In this document: one piece after another, positions 1 through 13,500 of the stretch | Numbering within the stretch: position 1 is the stretch's first letter | How the letters are laid out: each line of letters begins with the position of its first letter | Assembly: GCA_037903475.1 (NCBI GenBank) | Contig: JBAJFG010000290.1 | Span: 558,001-622,000, forward strand | Reading direction: 5' to 3' | Length of the DNA stretch: 64,000 bases | DNA from: Ancylostoma caninum | Lineage: Eukaryota > Nematoda > Chromadorea > Rhabditida > Ancylostomatidae | Notes under the pieces: generated by a model | The model's database searches: none | What the model saw: the letters and a program-made list of their open reading frames with translations, nothing else | What the model was told of the DNA's origin: nothing | Made by a program: the position numbers and the translations under genes

Positions 1-59
1 TACAAACAAAACGTGATAGTTAGTCGCATCCCTATCACGAGAAAACATGAGTGACCTGC

Positions 60-300
60 TTAGAACCCCAAAACAGCTTGTCGACAAGCATTTGGCGACC
101 AAGTATCTGATCGCATCTGAAACATGCTTTTCCAAAAACTTGTCGACAACTTGGTTTTGCACTTCGTTGTCGACAACTGGTCCGCCCAAAAGCTTGTCGA
201 CAAATTGTTCTTTCTTTTCCTTGTCGACAAGTTGTCGGGCAAAAAGCTTGTCGACAACTTGGTTTTGGGTGGCATGATGACGTCAAACTTGTCGACAACA
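60..300. repeat. 27-bp minisatellite with palindromic core
   Basis: Seven copies of the hexamer GTCGAC start at 80, 142, 169, 196, 223, 250 and 291. Five of them are spaced exactly 27 bases apart (142 to 250). Each sits in the palindrome TTGTCGACAA, usually with an AAGCTTGTCGACAACTTGG-like context. Because 27 is divisible by three and the unit lacks stops, several frames stay open on both strands; these are repeat artefacts, not genes. It lies upstream of, or in an intron of, gene A. Confidence 0.85.
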
Positions 301-550
301 ATTTGCTAGTTAAAAGCTTGTTTGCAAGTTGTTTTTGGGCAAAGCTGGGCGGACAACTTGGTTCTGAGTGGTAAGAATATTTCAATGAGGGATTCACGTA
401 CTCAGTGAAGCGAATGGAAATGGTCCCGTCTTAATCGGATGCTTTTGAACTCTGTAACGCATAATTTTGGGGTGGATACATAATTTTGATATGCACTTTA
501 TTCTTTATCCTTTGTATGTGAGTCCACATACTCATAGACATTGTTTTCAG

Positions 551-3412
551 CGCCATTCAACTAGCTTCGACCAGCTTTGATACGTCAGCACATCGAGACA
601 ACGCGCAGAAGGTCATCGTCATCGTGGCATCGGATTACCAGTAAGCTTTAATACTACCGTCACCACGGTCCTCGGTCCAATTTTCATCTTGAAGATCTCC
701 TTTGGGGGGAAAGTGCTCACTTCTTCTAGGTTACCCTTAACAAATGCACATCAGTGATAAAGACATAGAAGTGTCTGACCTTGGAGTTTTTTTTTCTAAA
801 AAATACTTCCAGGAAAGGAAGTTACAATGACCCAAGCGTCGCTGCAGAAACATTCAAGGAAAACGGTGGTTACATCATAACAGTAGGTAAGTGCACCGAT
901 CCAGAGACTAATAAGATAGGGGTGAAGAGCAATCTGCATAAATGGATATAGATAAAAATTCTATTAATATCACATATTGGCAAATATTTGGGAAAAACGT
1001 GGAAAAAAATGAGAGCCACATAAGAAGAACGTGGAAAAATCTGATTTTTCCAAATCTCAGCAACTGATAGCTATCCGCGTTTTGTTTTTTGAAGGGTGGG
1101 AGGAGAGATGAGGGTTTTCCATTGTTTTTCGTCGTTTCTATACATCTTCCTGTCTCTATTTTATCACCATTGAGATTATAGTTAACAATAAACACATAAT
1201 TACAAGTAAAACTACCGAGGTGTGAAATCTCATGTAGTATTTCTTTTCAGAATACCTCCAAGAGCATGGTGAGCCGATTCCACTGCTGAAAACCCTAGCC
1301 AGCGGACCGCAATTCCAATTTACCAATAGGTTCGGTAACCTAACAACGGAGGATATTCGGACAGCTTTTTGCAAAGGTTCATTTACCTCTTTTTTTTTTC
1401 TTCCATGGAATTTCTGGGAAACCATGTACGCTGACCTCCCCTAGGTGGGCCGATTTCAAAACCATGTGGAAAAAAACGGTTTCCTCGTGTCCAATGTGTT
1501 GTTTTGTCCAAGTGGACAAATATGCTCTCACAGGCATGCCAAAGCAACTGAAATATACCATCTTTTAATAACTTGTGTAATACATGCATGAAATTATCCT
1601 AGCATCTAACTGCAGCTTATTTTCATTTATTTTCATATATTCATATGACATCAGTCAAGGGCAATTCATAGTGCGTCAAACGCACGCATCTGGTATAAAC
1701 TGCACTGTAGAAGCCCCCATACGGAACATGCTCATGAAAATGGATGACTTCGGTAGCGCCAAGGACCAGTAGCCTGTTACGAAAAAGGGCAAATTATACT
1801 AGCTGCTTGCGTCATTCGCGCGTCAGACGCACGCATTTATTTGCGAAGCATTTTCATAAAGACCAGTCAACGTGGCACGTGCATCATCAGTGGAAAAACA
1901 CCAGGCTGGAAACGTGTGCGTCTGACCTGCGTCAGCGATGCGTCTGGCCACATCCTTCATCATAACGACACGTCAAACGCACGCATCTAGCATAAATTTC
2001 TCGACATTTCAAAAGTTCTTCCTAGCCTAAAAATAACGAATGCGGGCCCAGGACCAGTCAGAGCTGCCCTTCCGGTTCCAGTAAGGAGTGAAATAGCTGA
2101 ATGCTTCAGCCAACTGCTTCTGCCCGACCAACTACAACCCCTACAACCAGGGTGATATCGTGCCGCTTGGTGGATGCTACAGACCGGTCTCGATTTCTTC
2201 TATCCAGGTAACGCTCACATTTCTCATTCGTTGCGTGAGCAATAGGTGAAAAAATTCTGGTGTGCCGCGTTATACTTGGAAAGAGAGTGCGGTCAAGCTC
2301 TACGATTGGTCAGTCCAGCAAAAAGACCAATTGCAGGGCTTGTCAGCGCCGCCCACCCAAGGCGTAACGCTCCACATCCGAGAAATCTTATTGTCACATC
2401 AACGTTTTTAAGGTTCTCGCGGCCAAGAATTGTCGGCAGCACCACAACGCCACTCTCGCCAAAGTTGAAGACAAGAACAAGGCTATGTTCTTGAGCACAT
2501 GTAAGAGAGTTTGCCAAAAAAAAATTAACAATAAGATATTAAACATTACTAAGTATAAATATTAGAAGTAATAAGTGATTAAGTGAAATTATCCAATCCT
2601 GAGCAGTTACTATTCGATTGATTTCTTGTAATCTACAGTACTTGAAACGCAGCAATACCTCTGTTGATCTTTAGTGTTCCCATCAAAAACCAAGTTCTGG
2701 ATTGGTCTGAAGCTCATCAACGGAGTGTACCAATGGCCTGATGGCACCACAGTGAGTTGTGGATAAAGAATATACTAAATGGACAGTGTTCCAAGCTACT
2801 GGCAGACGGAGAAAGTGGGCGGGAGGTGGAGAGGCGGGAAAAATTAGGGGCTCCGTCGCTTGGAGACCCGGACGGAAAATAAAAATAATAAAAAATATCA
2901 ATTTAAATATTAAACAATCAATAATACTTAATTTAATACATAATCATGAAAGTAAACAGCAAGGATGAACTAATACGAGATTTTTATTCATTTTACAATG
3001 TAACTTCAAAAATGCGACGACTCATTCTTGGGGGGGGGGCGTCCCCCGCACTTCTGCCTCCCATTGTGCCCGCCACTGGTTTCCGATTTCTGACATGTAG
3101 AACGTTTTCAAAATTTGCCCTACGACAATTGCCATATTTTTAGCTTCAAAGCAACAGCTACCAGATGTGGGCACCCGGCTATCCGAACTCTGGCGCCGGT
3201 GAATGCGTCTACATGTACCAGTATTCAGGATTTAGGTTTGGACCTCTTCTGCTGTGTTTCTAAGCAACCTGGTGGATAATTCTTTGATTTAACGTTAACG
3301 ACTTAACGCTTCCAGCTTCGGCTGGTTCAACGACGACTGCGGTGATGACCAGAACTACGTCTGCCAGAACGTGCCATGCAGTGCCGACAACTATTGTTCC
3401 ACTAGAACTTAA
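551..3412 (+). CDS. VWA plus C-type lectin domain protein (gene A), 3' part
   Basis: Eight exons are visible: 551-640, 813-886, 1251-1376, 2110-2207, 2413-2500, 2675-2751, 3144-3235 and 3316-3412. They join in phase to 246 residues plus stop. The first three exons are the end of a von Willebrand A domain (VIVIVASDYQ, then NDPSVAAETFKENGGYIITV). The rest is a C-type lectin fold: the NC start, FWIGLKLINGVYQWPDGTT, and GWFNDDCGDDQNYVC, followed by a short tail with two extra cysteines. Exons 1, 2, 5 and 6 match gene B (7505-23855) exactly in length and all phases agree. The model starts inside a codon, so signal peptide and earlier domains must lie upstream of the window or be lost. The WND motif is kept but the EPN/QPD calcium motif is not evident, so sugar binding is uncertain. 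A polyA signal AATAAA is at 3419. Expected to be secreted; role in immunity or mucosal interaction is only inference from C. elegans clec genes. Confidence 0.88.
1664..1995. repeat. CGTCAAACGCACGCAT repeat family, copy in gene A intron
   Basis: The motif CGTCAAACGCACGCATCT or its variants occurs at about 1674, 1821 and 1972, with the reverse form GTGCGTCTGACCTGCGTCAG near 1916. The same words, in both orientations and with the companion phrase TGATGAAGGA, recur at 3840-4035 and 63806-63896. This looks like a short inverted-repeat element family. The copy sits in the intron between the third and fourth visible exons of gene A. Confidence 0.6.
2281..2385 (-). repeat. ~100-bp dispersed repeat in gene A intron
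   Basis: The stretch GTGCGGTCAAGCTCTACGATTGG to GTAACGCTCCACA is the reverse complement of 57562-57660, and a weaker relative is at 53255-53345. It ends only about 25 bases before the CTLD exon at 2413. Confidence 0.6.
2795..3085. repeat. G-rich MITE-like repeat in gene A intron
   Basis: It starts with a GGCAGACGGAGAAAGTGGGCGGG-like end, continues with GACCCGGACGGAAAATAAAAATAATAA and an AT-rich middle, and closes with GACTCATTCTTGGGGGGGGG then GTGCCCGCCACTGG. The same order of parts occurs at 51665-51950 and, less well kept, at 20823-21112. It fills most of the intron between exons 2675-2751 and 3144-3235. Confidence 0.65.
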
Positions 3413-6400
3413 GGACCCAATAAATAGATGATTTTGGCATGTGATTCATGGTTGGACAACAACAATGTGATTTGTAGCCTGGACGAAGACAGGGCTACGA
3501 TTCAAGTGGGCATATAGGAGCGAAACCAGTTTAACAAAGCAACTTTCACGTCCTGCGTCCCCTATAAGTACGTGCTCTATATGGTAACCGTTTACCCTAA
3601 CCATCGCTGATTCACTTGAATAACATTTTATGAATCCTAGCCCAGCAGAGCAGCAGCGTCGTCTACACGGTTCCCAAGCCATAAAGGGTGGTGGCGCGTC
3701 ATACATGAATTAAGAGCTTTCTTCACCTGGCTGTGTAGAATTTCCACCCTAGGTAAAACTCACTCAAGATGGGTAAAATCTTATCAAGGACCATCACCTA
3801 GTGAGAGTGCTACAGAACTGGGCTTTAGAAGATAATTTATACTACATGCGTGCGTTTGACGCGTTTGCGTCTATATGATGAAGGACAGGCCATTTGCAGC
3901 TCTGACGCAGCTCAGGTTCACGCGCTTGTGGCTGCATTTTCTTTTTATTGTAGACATATGTCGCATTGACCGTTCCCATGGAAAATCCTACCTAAACGGA
4001 TGCGTGCGTCTGACGCGCGACTGACGCAGGTGCCCGGTATAAGCTCCCCTAAGATGGTTTAGTCAGAGGTGTCAATAATAATTAATTTGATAAATAATGA
4101 TCAAAGTAAACGATGAAACTGAACTAATACAAGATTTCTATTTATTTTGCAATATGTCTTAATTGACTTGACTTTAATTTAATAACTTAACTACCCTAAC
4201 ATTCGCTGGCTTGCTTGGATAACGTTTTATGAATCCCAGCCTAGCACAGCAGCCGATTACTATTGGTCACTCAGCAGTTCTAACCACCACCGCCTATCCT
4301 TTTCTCCTATTCTTTAGTAATGGATTGTTATTTATAGAAGCGTGTCGGTACCGAAGACTACGTGTCCAAGAATTGAGAACCGTCAGAGGTTGAGGAGGGT
4401 TGTCAAGAAGAGTTCCGAGTAACTCACGATTAGTTGGACTTCGCTGTCTCTGAAAGAAAGGCTGAAACAAAACGCATAGTTCACTAAGTAACTATGTCAT
4501 AATATGACTACTAGTGATCCATCGATCTTTCTCAAACCAGTATCATGTGACCCAACCTAAATCCACGTTCCTAGATCTAAGACCTCAGTTCCTCAAAACA
4601 GCAGACTAAAATCGACCACCCTGTGTTCTCAAATATTCTATCTGTCCGAGCTGAAGTCCATAACACCTAGTTTACCCTTCTAGCTCTTGCATACCCACTT
4701 TTAGGGCCTGACTGTTGAAACTCCTTTCTGTACAATCAGAATTACCGCATGATGGTTTTATGGTGTTTTGCACCTGTTTATGGTCAATTCTGCTTAACTG
4801 ATGGGTCACCTTAGGTGCGCGAGTGAAGAATAAATTAATAATCAACTACTAAGTAAGAATGGACTTTTTGGAGAAGTATTAGAGACTCACGCACACGTCA
4901 CCTTCGTTATCCTCACGACGAAAAGCAGACATATTACCTGTTTATACTCTCGTCATGCTAAAAACTTCTATTATGCAATGTAATCGTTGGTACTAGGAAT
5001 CTTTAAGCATAAAGAAGGTTGAGGTGAATCTGCATCGCAAAGCTCAGCGGCCCAAGATCGCATGGGGTCACGGGATCGACTATAAACATCCGTGTGAGGC
5101 TTGGATTCATCAATGGACATTTAGTTGTAAAGTACTAGCGGAGAATTGAAGCTGCGGCAATGAGATGTTGTCAAGAGTCTCGATTCGAGACCATTACCAT
5201 TAGTAGATTCGTTCTCTGCATACATAGTTTATTCCATAACCTGAAAGTAATCCCCAACTCGAAATCCCGAAGTACTGTTGATGTTTGCCACGAAGACATC
5301 AAAGTATCAGGGCCCGAAAGCAGAATTTTTGGAAAAATCAAACAGTTCCATGGAAAAATACCTGTAAGGTCTATTTCGTCGAATGTCCATCGATCAACAA
5401 ACCACTGCGCCCAAAACTAGGGCGAGTTCACACATCCACGAGGACATGACTTCTGTTGCAACAAGCCTGGCGGCAATGCCCCAAGGTAAGCCCGCTGAGG
5501 TGTGGGTATAAATGGAGCGGTAACAATGAGTAACCTACCGCGACCTGTCTCTGGAGTAATCCATATCCTAATTCTGTATTCTACAACCAACGTTGCACTA
5601 GCCTATTATATTTTCGTTCGTCCGTTGAAGATTCGAACTGCATAGTGCCATCAATAGAATCGTAAAGGTCGGTTGATTTTTTTGCACAGTTATCTTTTTC
5701 TACCTCACTTTTGAACATTTTCTCTGAATTTTGTTTCCTCCATTTCTTCCATTCATTCCTTTTTTTGCATTTTGTATTTACATTCGTTCATCGGTGCAGT
5801 TCCTCGTTCCTGATACAGTTGCTTTCCTGTCTAGAAAACTGTTCTGCTATATATCTCGATTTTCTCGTATACCGCCAAATTGAATAAAAGTGGGTGAAGT
5901 AGATTTGCATCATTTTTGCTATGCAGAACATATTTACCCACAATTTTCACGTTCAGTTAGAGAAATTATGGCCCTAACCGACCACTTTGTTTCCAAAACG
6001 TCGATTTCTTGGTGAACTCCCGAAAATCGCATTATCCTCGAAATTCCACAGCTTCTCGAATATTATTGACTAATTTAATCGAAAATAAAAAGAGACTGGG
6101 ATGGATCTTACATAATTTGTTTTTTTTTTCACAAGAACAGATACTTAAAGTTCCACGTGTCCCATTTACATCTATGGTTTCTGCTCCAGTTCAGGGTAAA
6201 TTCCTCTCAATTTCGTGCGACAATCTATCTTCTGGAATTCGGAAGTCTCACAAAAGCTGCTGGAGTTTTACCTAGAAAATTCGAGATTTTCTTGGCCTAC
6301 CGGCATAGATCTATTTGAAATTGACATCATTTCCGAAAATTTGCTGTCTTCACACGAATCTCGCATTCCTATGGGTTCCTAAGTAATAAGTAGCTGTCGA

Positions 6401-6811
6401 AATCCTCAAAATAAAAAAGAGGCACACCTGCTAGTAAGAGAAGGAAGAGCATCAGATAGGATTATTTTTTTCTTATTTTCATGGTTTGGTCTATTTATAT
6501 TTGAGTTTTGTTCAAGCGCGGCTCTATGGCTTAGAAATCTTAATGATGTTTTTTGTGATAGGTAAATAAAATTTTTGAAAAGAGGAAGCTGTTTGGAATG
6601 TAGAATCGAAAGTAGTTGGTAAGAAAATATCACACCAACATTTTGATCAAGGGTACTACATTGGTCACAAGAGCCGTGTAAATCGTTATTCTGATCCCTA
6701 GCTGACAGTTCTACCCCTGCTTTCTCGTTGAATAATAACTTATCATTTATTCGCTATAAATTATAAACATTTCCGAAATCATATATCCTTCTGTATTTTA
6801 CGTATTTCTAG
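3413..6811. other. Intergenic, no recognised gene
   Basis: Between gene A and the 77-aa gene I find no exon I can support. Two related segments (about 3590-3660 and 4190-4255) share the phrase ATAACATTTTATGAATCCTAGCC, so they are repeat copies. The open frames here (for example 5160-5420 and 6009-6275) have no recognisable family features. Confidence 0.6.
3840..4035. repeat. CGTCAAACGCACGCAT repeat family, second copy
   Basis: GCGTGCGTTTGACGCGTTTGCGTCTATATGATGAAGGA near 3847 and GATGCGTGCGTCTGACGCGCGACTGACGCAG near 4000 repeat the words seen at 1664-1995 and at 63806-63896. Confidence 0.6.
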
Positions 6812-7045
6812 ATGGAGTGCAAAAGTGACGACGATGTGGCACGTGAAGAAGCGATGTCCCGAATCCTCGACCTGGCCATCAGAAAACGACGTCGAATGAG
6901 TCGTCGCAAGAAGGGCTACAATCTCCGCAACGACTTTCTGCAGACGAGACTCATCGGAACCTTATGTTCTGACCTGAAGAAGATCCTGGAAATGAGGGAG
7001 AAGCGCCGCAAAGCTGCTGAGCTCTACTTGAAGGATCTATTGTAG
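6812..7045 (+). CDS. Small basic protein, 77 aa, function unknown
   Basis: A single open exon codes for 77 residues beginning MECKSDDDVAREEAMSRILD. An acceptor-like TATTTCTAG ends one base before the ATG, which fits spliced-leader addition or, alternatively, an upstream exon that I cannot see. The protein has an acidic start, a very basic block (RKRRRMSRRKK, residues about 24-34), then a probable helix with LRNDFLQTRLIGTLC and a charged end RRKAAELYLKDLL. The block could be a nuclear localisation signal. Spacing of hydrophobic residues loosely recalls SERTA/IER-type immediate-early proteins, but I would not assign it. Codon use looks coding, unlike the flanking AT-rich DNA. It lies between the convergent ends of gene A and gene B. 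Confidence 0.55.
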   Translation: MECKSDDDVAREEAMSRILDLAIRKRRRMSRRKKGYNLRNDFLQTRLIGTLCSDLKKILEMREKRRKAAELYLKDLL

Positions 7046-7504
7046 CCCTGGACATGTTGGACAGCATGTGTAATAGTATTCATGGTGATTTTGGTGCTAT
7101 ATTGTATAATATATACTAACTATAATCGGTTGTATTTTTATAATTGTGATGTGCGTGAGACCCCGATATTTGTTGTTTTTTTTTTAAATTGAATTAGAGT
7201 AAGAATGAAGTCTTGAATGGCAGGAATGTTGCACAATAAAATAGAAAATAGCACAATTTAATGAAATAGAAATTTCTTAATTCAATAAAACAAAAATAAA
7301 ATAAATAAAAACTAATGTATGGGCCAGATCTGGGAAAATCCATGTAGAAGGAGTCCAGAAGGCGTATCACACAGATGATCAGACCAAAAAAAAAACCCGC
7401 ACAGACATATTTATCCACAGTTTATTCCAATAAATTTCGATCGAATTCATCAAAATAACCAGTAACTCAAGGTAGACAGAGTATTTTTTATGGTCCCGTA
7501 GTTG

Positions 7505-10500
7505 CTAGCTGCGTATCACCATGGATGTGGATGCATCTATATTACAGTACTTAGTCGAATCACATGGTTTCGACTGGCAAATGTAGTAGTGGTCGTTGGT
7601 GCAGTCATCTGAGAACCATGCAAATCTGTAAAAGTGGAGTGAGAAAGGCGGAACTCTCAGGAACCACGATATCCCAGAAAACTGATGTTTTTCCAGATAA
7701 ATCTGAAGATTTTGGTAAAATCCCTTCGGATGTTCGAAAAATTCTTCATATTTTCCCAAAAATTTCCACATTTTTCAAGAAAATGCTGCAGTTGTCCGCT
7801 GGTAACAGAATTTTGGTAGGAATTAATGAGATTTTGCTTGAAATTACTCTGTGTAGACAAAGTAAAATTCCACAGAATGTGAAAGCTTGATGCAATCAGT
7901 GCGGCTCCACTTCAAAAAAAATTAATGATTACACCAAGAAATAATGAGTGGGTAAACAGTAATTAACAATTAAGAATGGAGCCGTAGCAGTGTGCCGCTT
8001 ATTTTCACCCAACGAAGCGTCAGTTTACACAGTTCAGAAACAAACTCATGACCTCGACAGAGCATTTTAAGATCAACAAAAACTATTATAGCGATGAAAA
8101 TTTCAATTCTTCCCATCCTGACGATTGCACATATACAAAGGTTAAAGAAAAATAGGGCGATTCTGTTTAGAACATTCTAGAAATTCAAAACCTACTTGAA
8201 TCCGGAATACTGTTGCATATAGGTGCATTTTCCATTCTTTGGTTCATCTGGACCCCAACTAGAGTATCCAACCTAAAGAACGCTACTGTAGTACGGTCTC
8301 AATAAAGTGAGTAGAACTGAACAGGAAAACTACTGCAGTACCGAGTAGCCTCCTGGCCATTGCCAGCCATTTCCATTGTTTGCCAAACCCAGCCAGAACT
8401 TTGTTTTTGAGGGGAAAACTGGAAAAGAGGAATTATCACCTGGAAAAACTTAACATCTTCATGTATTAATATATTTCAATATGTCCGTCACGGTGTCGGC
8501 CAACTGATCTAATTTTTACACTTTTTTCAGTAATTTTGATATATGCCTAGTGTTGTTCTCTGCATTTTGATGTTTTTCTCCCTCCAACAAGTAAAATTTC
8601 CTTCCAGACGCATCATCATTCCATCCAGCGGCGTCCTTCCATCGATGGTACTAGTGCGGTCGTAATTGCAGACAAAATCACTGCATCGGCCCTCTCTGAG
8701 CTTACATACTATACATGTTCGGGCCAAGCAGCGTACTTGCTAAAATTTCACGGAATTTCACGGAAGTTCCGCTTTAGTTCCCTACAGAATTGCTAGAGAG
8801 CTTACAAGGTGAAACTTCCGTAAAATTTTAGATTTATGTAGCAGTTCGTTAAAAAATTGAGCGTTCTACGTTGTGACACCTGAGAGAACGATGAACAAAC
8901 ACTCGGGTAAAAGCAAAAATTGGCTGACTTTCTGAGATTTTCACTTACTTGTCGTTAAGAATGCGTTTTTGCCGGGGTCCTCATCAAGCGTTAGAGTGGA
9001 ATTGTGGTCATCAATACAGGTACGTTGAGCGAGTTGCTAAAATTACGCAAGAAATGGCTTTTTGCGAAAAATGCTGCTCGTTCCACAGTCCAAGCACAGA
9101 ATATGAGGGTAGAATTCCGAGTAAACGAGTCTTCACTAAAAAGGGGATATGGACAACTCCAAATCTAAAATGAATATTTATAATAGTTTACAATTAGATA
9201 AAAATTCAAGCAAATAAAAAATATTGAAAGACAGTGAATGGGGAAGTGAGTTTATATAATATAAAGTCTTTGTCGATTTTATAAAATCACTTTGCAAAAT
9301 TTTCACCTCACCCATCCTCGAACAAGGGACGGAGAGTTGCAAAGTAGTGTCTCAGGAACGTGATGAAAAAGCGATACAGGAGCTATGGGGTTGAGCCATC
9401 CTTGTTTTCCGTTACATTCCTCTGTTTTTATTTTCCGGCGCAACTTTCAGAGTACATATTAAAATAAATAAATGTCTTGAAGCGACAGATTATTTATTTA
9501 TTTATTTAATGCCCTGAAAAAGGGACCTAAATTTAGGACACTTGGGGAGACAATCAAATACAACTTCTGAGGCGACCCGCATCATTCAGATTATCCAGGG
9601 TAAAATTATTGGCGCTCTTGCTAACGATGGGTGAAGTTGTGTGATTGCAAATTCACACTGGGTAATCTTAATGATGCATGCGGCTGTAGATGAACTCCTT
9701 TTCCTTGTCTTTCTACGTATACGTCTTTCCGTCCCTCCATTTTTTTATATTTCTTATTCTCAGTTCACCATATTCCTGTTAAATACATCATTATTCTAGC
9801 CAAAGTAGGAAGGAGCGCTGTATGACCTGATAAGAGTTTGAGAGGGGGGGAGCGGGTTGCATTCGGAGGAAGTGGAAATGATCACAAATCTGTATAATTG
9901 ATTAGTTCCAGCCTTTCCGAGATTGAAGACGTTGAAGACGTACCAAGGGTCATGATTCCAACAATGATGAACACATACAATAGCGTCGCGCTAACAAAGG
10001 TGATCACCTCCGTGAAATACGCCATCACCCGAGTTCAATGCCCGACGTATTCTTCGCGAAAGGGCAAACAGCCCATTAACGCCGGAGCCCTTTCTTCCAC
10101 TGTTTTCTCTATCAACAGTTGAAAATTATCGGTAACCTGGGTTCCCCTGCATAAAACGGTGTGCTGACAGCGCGCTCCACAGTTGGAGATGTTCTTCATC
10201 GTGTTTCGCCTTCTTCTTGTGATCGCTCTGCTCGGAGCTGTTCTCGCTGGCGACCCATGCAGGGAGTGTACACCACGTCGACCGAGTGAGTTCTGAAGCA
10301 ACGATGTTCCTCTTTTCACTGACAGTTGCTTCAAGTTCTCGTTTGATTTTAGATGGCTGCTGTAGAGGTCGCTCCGGAACATGCTGCTGGACACGAAAGA
10401 AGAGAGATGTGGAACCTATTGATATCAAGTCATCTGAAGACGTAGAACCAATCGTTTTCAAGCCACTCGAAGACGAAGAGCCTATTGATTTCATGCCTGA

Positions 10501-13500
10501 AGAGTAATTTCTACCCTGAACACTGATCACTTCGCTTCTGAATAAATTGGTTAAGCATAAAGGTGAACGGGCTAGTCATCAAGGGTGGATCAGCACATTT
10601 CGCCAGTAATAATAATTTTTCTATATGTTTTTCCTCCAGATGCATAGTTCGGCTCCACTAGATTCTGAGGATGATTCTCAGCAGGGACCTTTACCTCATT
10701 TCTATTAGGTCGTCAGTTATGAAATGTCTGATTTTATGAGCGGTCAGTTTGACGGTCTCTGTCTTCGGAGATTTACTAGATCACTAGATACCAGATTTAC
10801 CTTTATACCCCAATAATATTCTGGTATTTGCGGCAGCATGCTAAGGTAAAGTGGCTCGGTAAACGAATTTTTCCCAGTTTGACCCTCGAAAATGGGTGCC
10901 AATTTTTGACCTTTTTTTCACAAATCCACGCCGCTTAATCCAGATGATCAGGGCTGGAAATTCACCTGCCAGTCACCGTACTGGGTAAATCTTGCTCTAG
11001 GTGAACACAGCTTCCTTCAAATATTAGGCCACGCTCCCTGTATATGTATATGTATACACAGGGTGGCCAAAAAGTATGGGCGCTTCATTTGACGCTCTTA
11101 TTTTTTAAATTTCGACTTCTATCACGTTTTCCTTTTACGTGTTTTAGGAACGCGATAAAACCTTCTTTCTTTCGACTTATAGCTCGTGGATTTCTCAAGT
11201 CATGTGAGCGTGCTCGCCCCGCGAATCCATTGTAATCCTCGCGCAGTTTTGAAGTCCACTGCAACAATAGAAAAAAATTTCAAAACTCTTTTGCAAACAG
11301 TACAGAAGATCATCAAGCCATGGAATGCTGAAGGGAACATCAAACTGAGAACAAAACCGGGCCGTCTCCGACCGGTGAACACAAGGAGAGTTCCTGCGAT
11401 CATTTGAAAGAGGATCACCTAAAATGAAGGAGCGAGTGCGAACAAGGTGGTCAAAAAGTCCGAGCAATGCACGTTTTTCCGTCTGAGTAATTGTATAAAG
11501 AAATTGAGACATTGGCCCTATTGCACGTTCAAGGCACAACATCTAACCATTGTTGCCACAGTTGACAGACTTGAGGAGGCTGTTGAGCGTCTGACAGGTG
11601 CGCCACAGCAAAGATGTGGTATGGACTGATGAGAAAATTTTCCCTATTTGGATTGTTCACAACCCCTAAACAAACAGCCAATTTATCAACCAAAGTGAGC
11701 AACACTCTTCAGAAAAGAGATTCAAAACAAGGTTGGTGTTTACCAGCGGTGTAACGGTCTGAGAAAAAGTGACCCCAAATGCGAGGATATCTCTGGTTTG
11801 CGTGAACAAAATTGGCAAAAAGGACACCATTTCGTAGAAGGGAACAGAAAAATGCCAACGTGATTGCTCAGAAAAGGGAAATCTCCAGCTCACGAAGTCA
11901 CCATCTACCTGGAAGAGGCGTTCCCCGGGTTTCCTTACAAGAATTTATGGTCTTCCTGCACTCGTGCCTTGAACACATTGGATTTCTGTTCCATGGGAAA
12001 ACAAGAACATCACGAACCCAGAATATGTACACCACTAACTCTGTAGTGTTGGTCAGAAACTGGTGAGGACTACCTGCGGTGCATAGGGGATTTCGTGATG
12101 GCAAGGTTGAAAGACTGTATTGCAGCTAAGGAGTGCAACTTCTGGAATTTTTTGTGAAACCGGTTCTTAACGTGATTATTTATTATATATTTACCAGTGT
12201 GGCCGTCCGGCTGACGCCGGACTTCCAGACTTTTCCTAATGCTCGCTTCGCTCGCATGGCTTCATCCCTTCTTCATTCAAATAAAGTCACAGCTATTCCA
12301 CATTTTTGCTATAATGTGTCCCACACTCTTTCCATTGCTTTTTCTCATGTAAAAATGCACTTATCAAAGAGGATTAACCTTCTCGAAGCAATTTTATCAT
12401 TTGCTCGACTGAAATAGCTTTTTGTAACTAAATATAACCGGTTCAACCTGGATTGACCGCAGAAAATGGTCTATCATTCTTTGTTTGTTATAACTGGTCA
12501 AGTGATAAGAGTCAGTTAGAACATATAAAAGTGGAGGGTGCGGTGTGTTCATAAACAAATGAGAAGAGGAGGAAGGATTCACACGGATTGCATACTAATC
12601 CGCGCAGTGGTCTGACATCTAGTTTTTTTTTAACGATTGATGTTAGACGTCATCGAATCGATTTAACAAATATGGACCTAACTCATGACATTTCCCTGAG
12701 TAGTGGACACCGGCGCACCCCTCCTGCATCGGTAGCTATATTTTCAGGCGCTCCTCCACTTTTGAGAGCAGGCGAAGCATTATCACAGCAGTAGACCCGT
12801 CTCCCCCCACTTTGGGCGCCAGCGCACACTTGTCACAGCAGTGGACCCGTATCCCCCCACTTTAGGCGCCGGCGCACCCTTATCACAGCAATGGACCCGT
12901 CTACCCACACTTTAGGCGCCGGTGCACCCTTATCACAGCAGTGGACCCGTCCCCCCACTTTGGGCGCCGACGCACCTTTATCACAGCCGTAGACACGTCT
13001 CCCCCACTTTGGGCGCCGGTGCACCCTTATCACAGCAGTGGACCCGTCCCCCCACTTTGGGCGCCGACGCACCTTATCACAGCCGTGGACCCGTCTCCCC
13101 CCACTTTGGGCGCCGGTGCACCCTTATCACAGCAGTGGACCCGTCCCCCCCACTTTGGGCGCCGACGCACCCTTATCACAGCCGTGGACCCATCTCCCCC
13201 CCACTTTGGGCGCCGGCGCACCCTTATCACAGTGGTGGACCCGTCTCCCCCACTTTGGGCGCCGACGCACCCTTATCACAGCCGTGGACCCATCTCCCCC
13301 CACTTTGGGCGCCGGCGCACCCTTATCACAGTGGTGGACCCGTCTCTCCCACATTGGGCGCCGGCGCACCTTTATCAGAGTGGTGGACCCGTCTCCCCCC
13401 ACATTGGGCGCCGGCGCACCCTTATCACAGTGGTGGACCCGTCTCCGCCCACTTTGGGCGCCGACGCACCCTTATCACAGTGGTGGACCCGTCTCCCCCC

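Noticed and set aside
35..397. Frames with LVDKL/LSTS repeats on both strands
   Set aside because: Products of the 27-bp minisatellite, period divisible by three.
8527..8727. Minus-strand frame between CTLD exons of gene B
   Set aside because: Part of it matches a dispersed segment near 53550 and it does not fit the CTLD; the true exon is 8949-9036.
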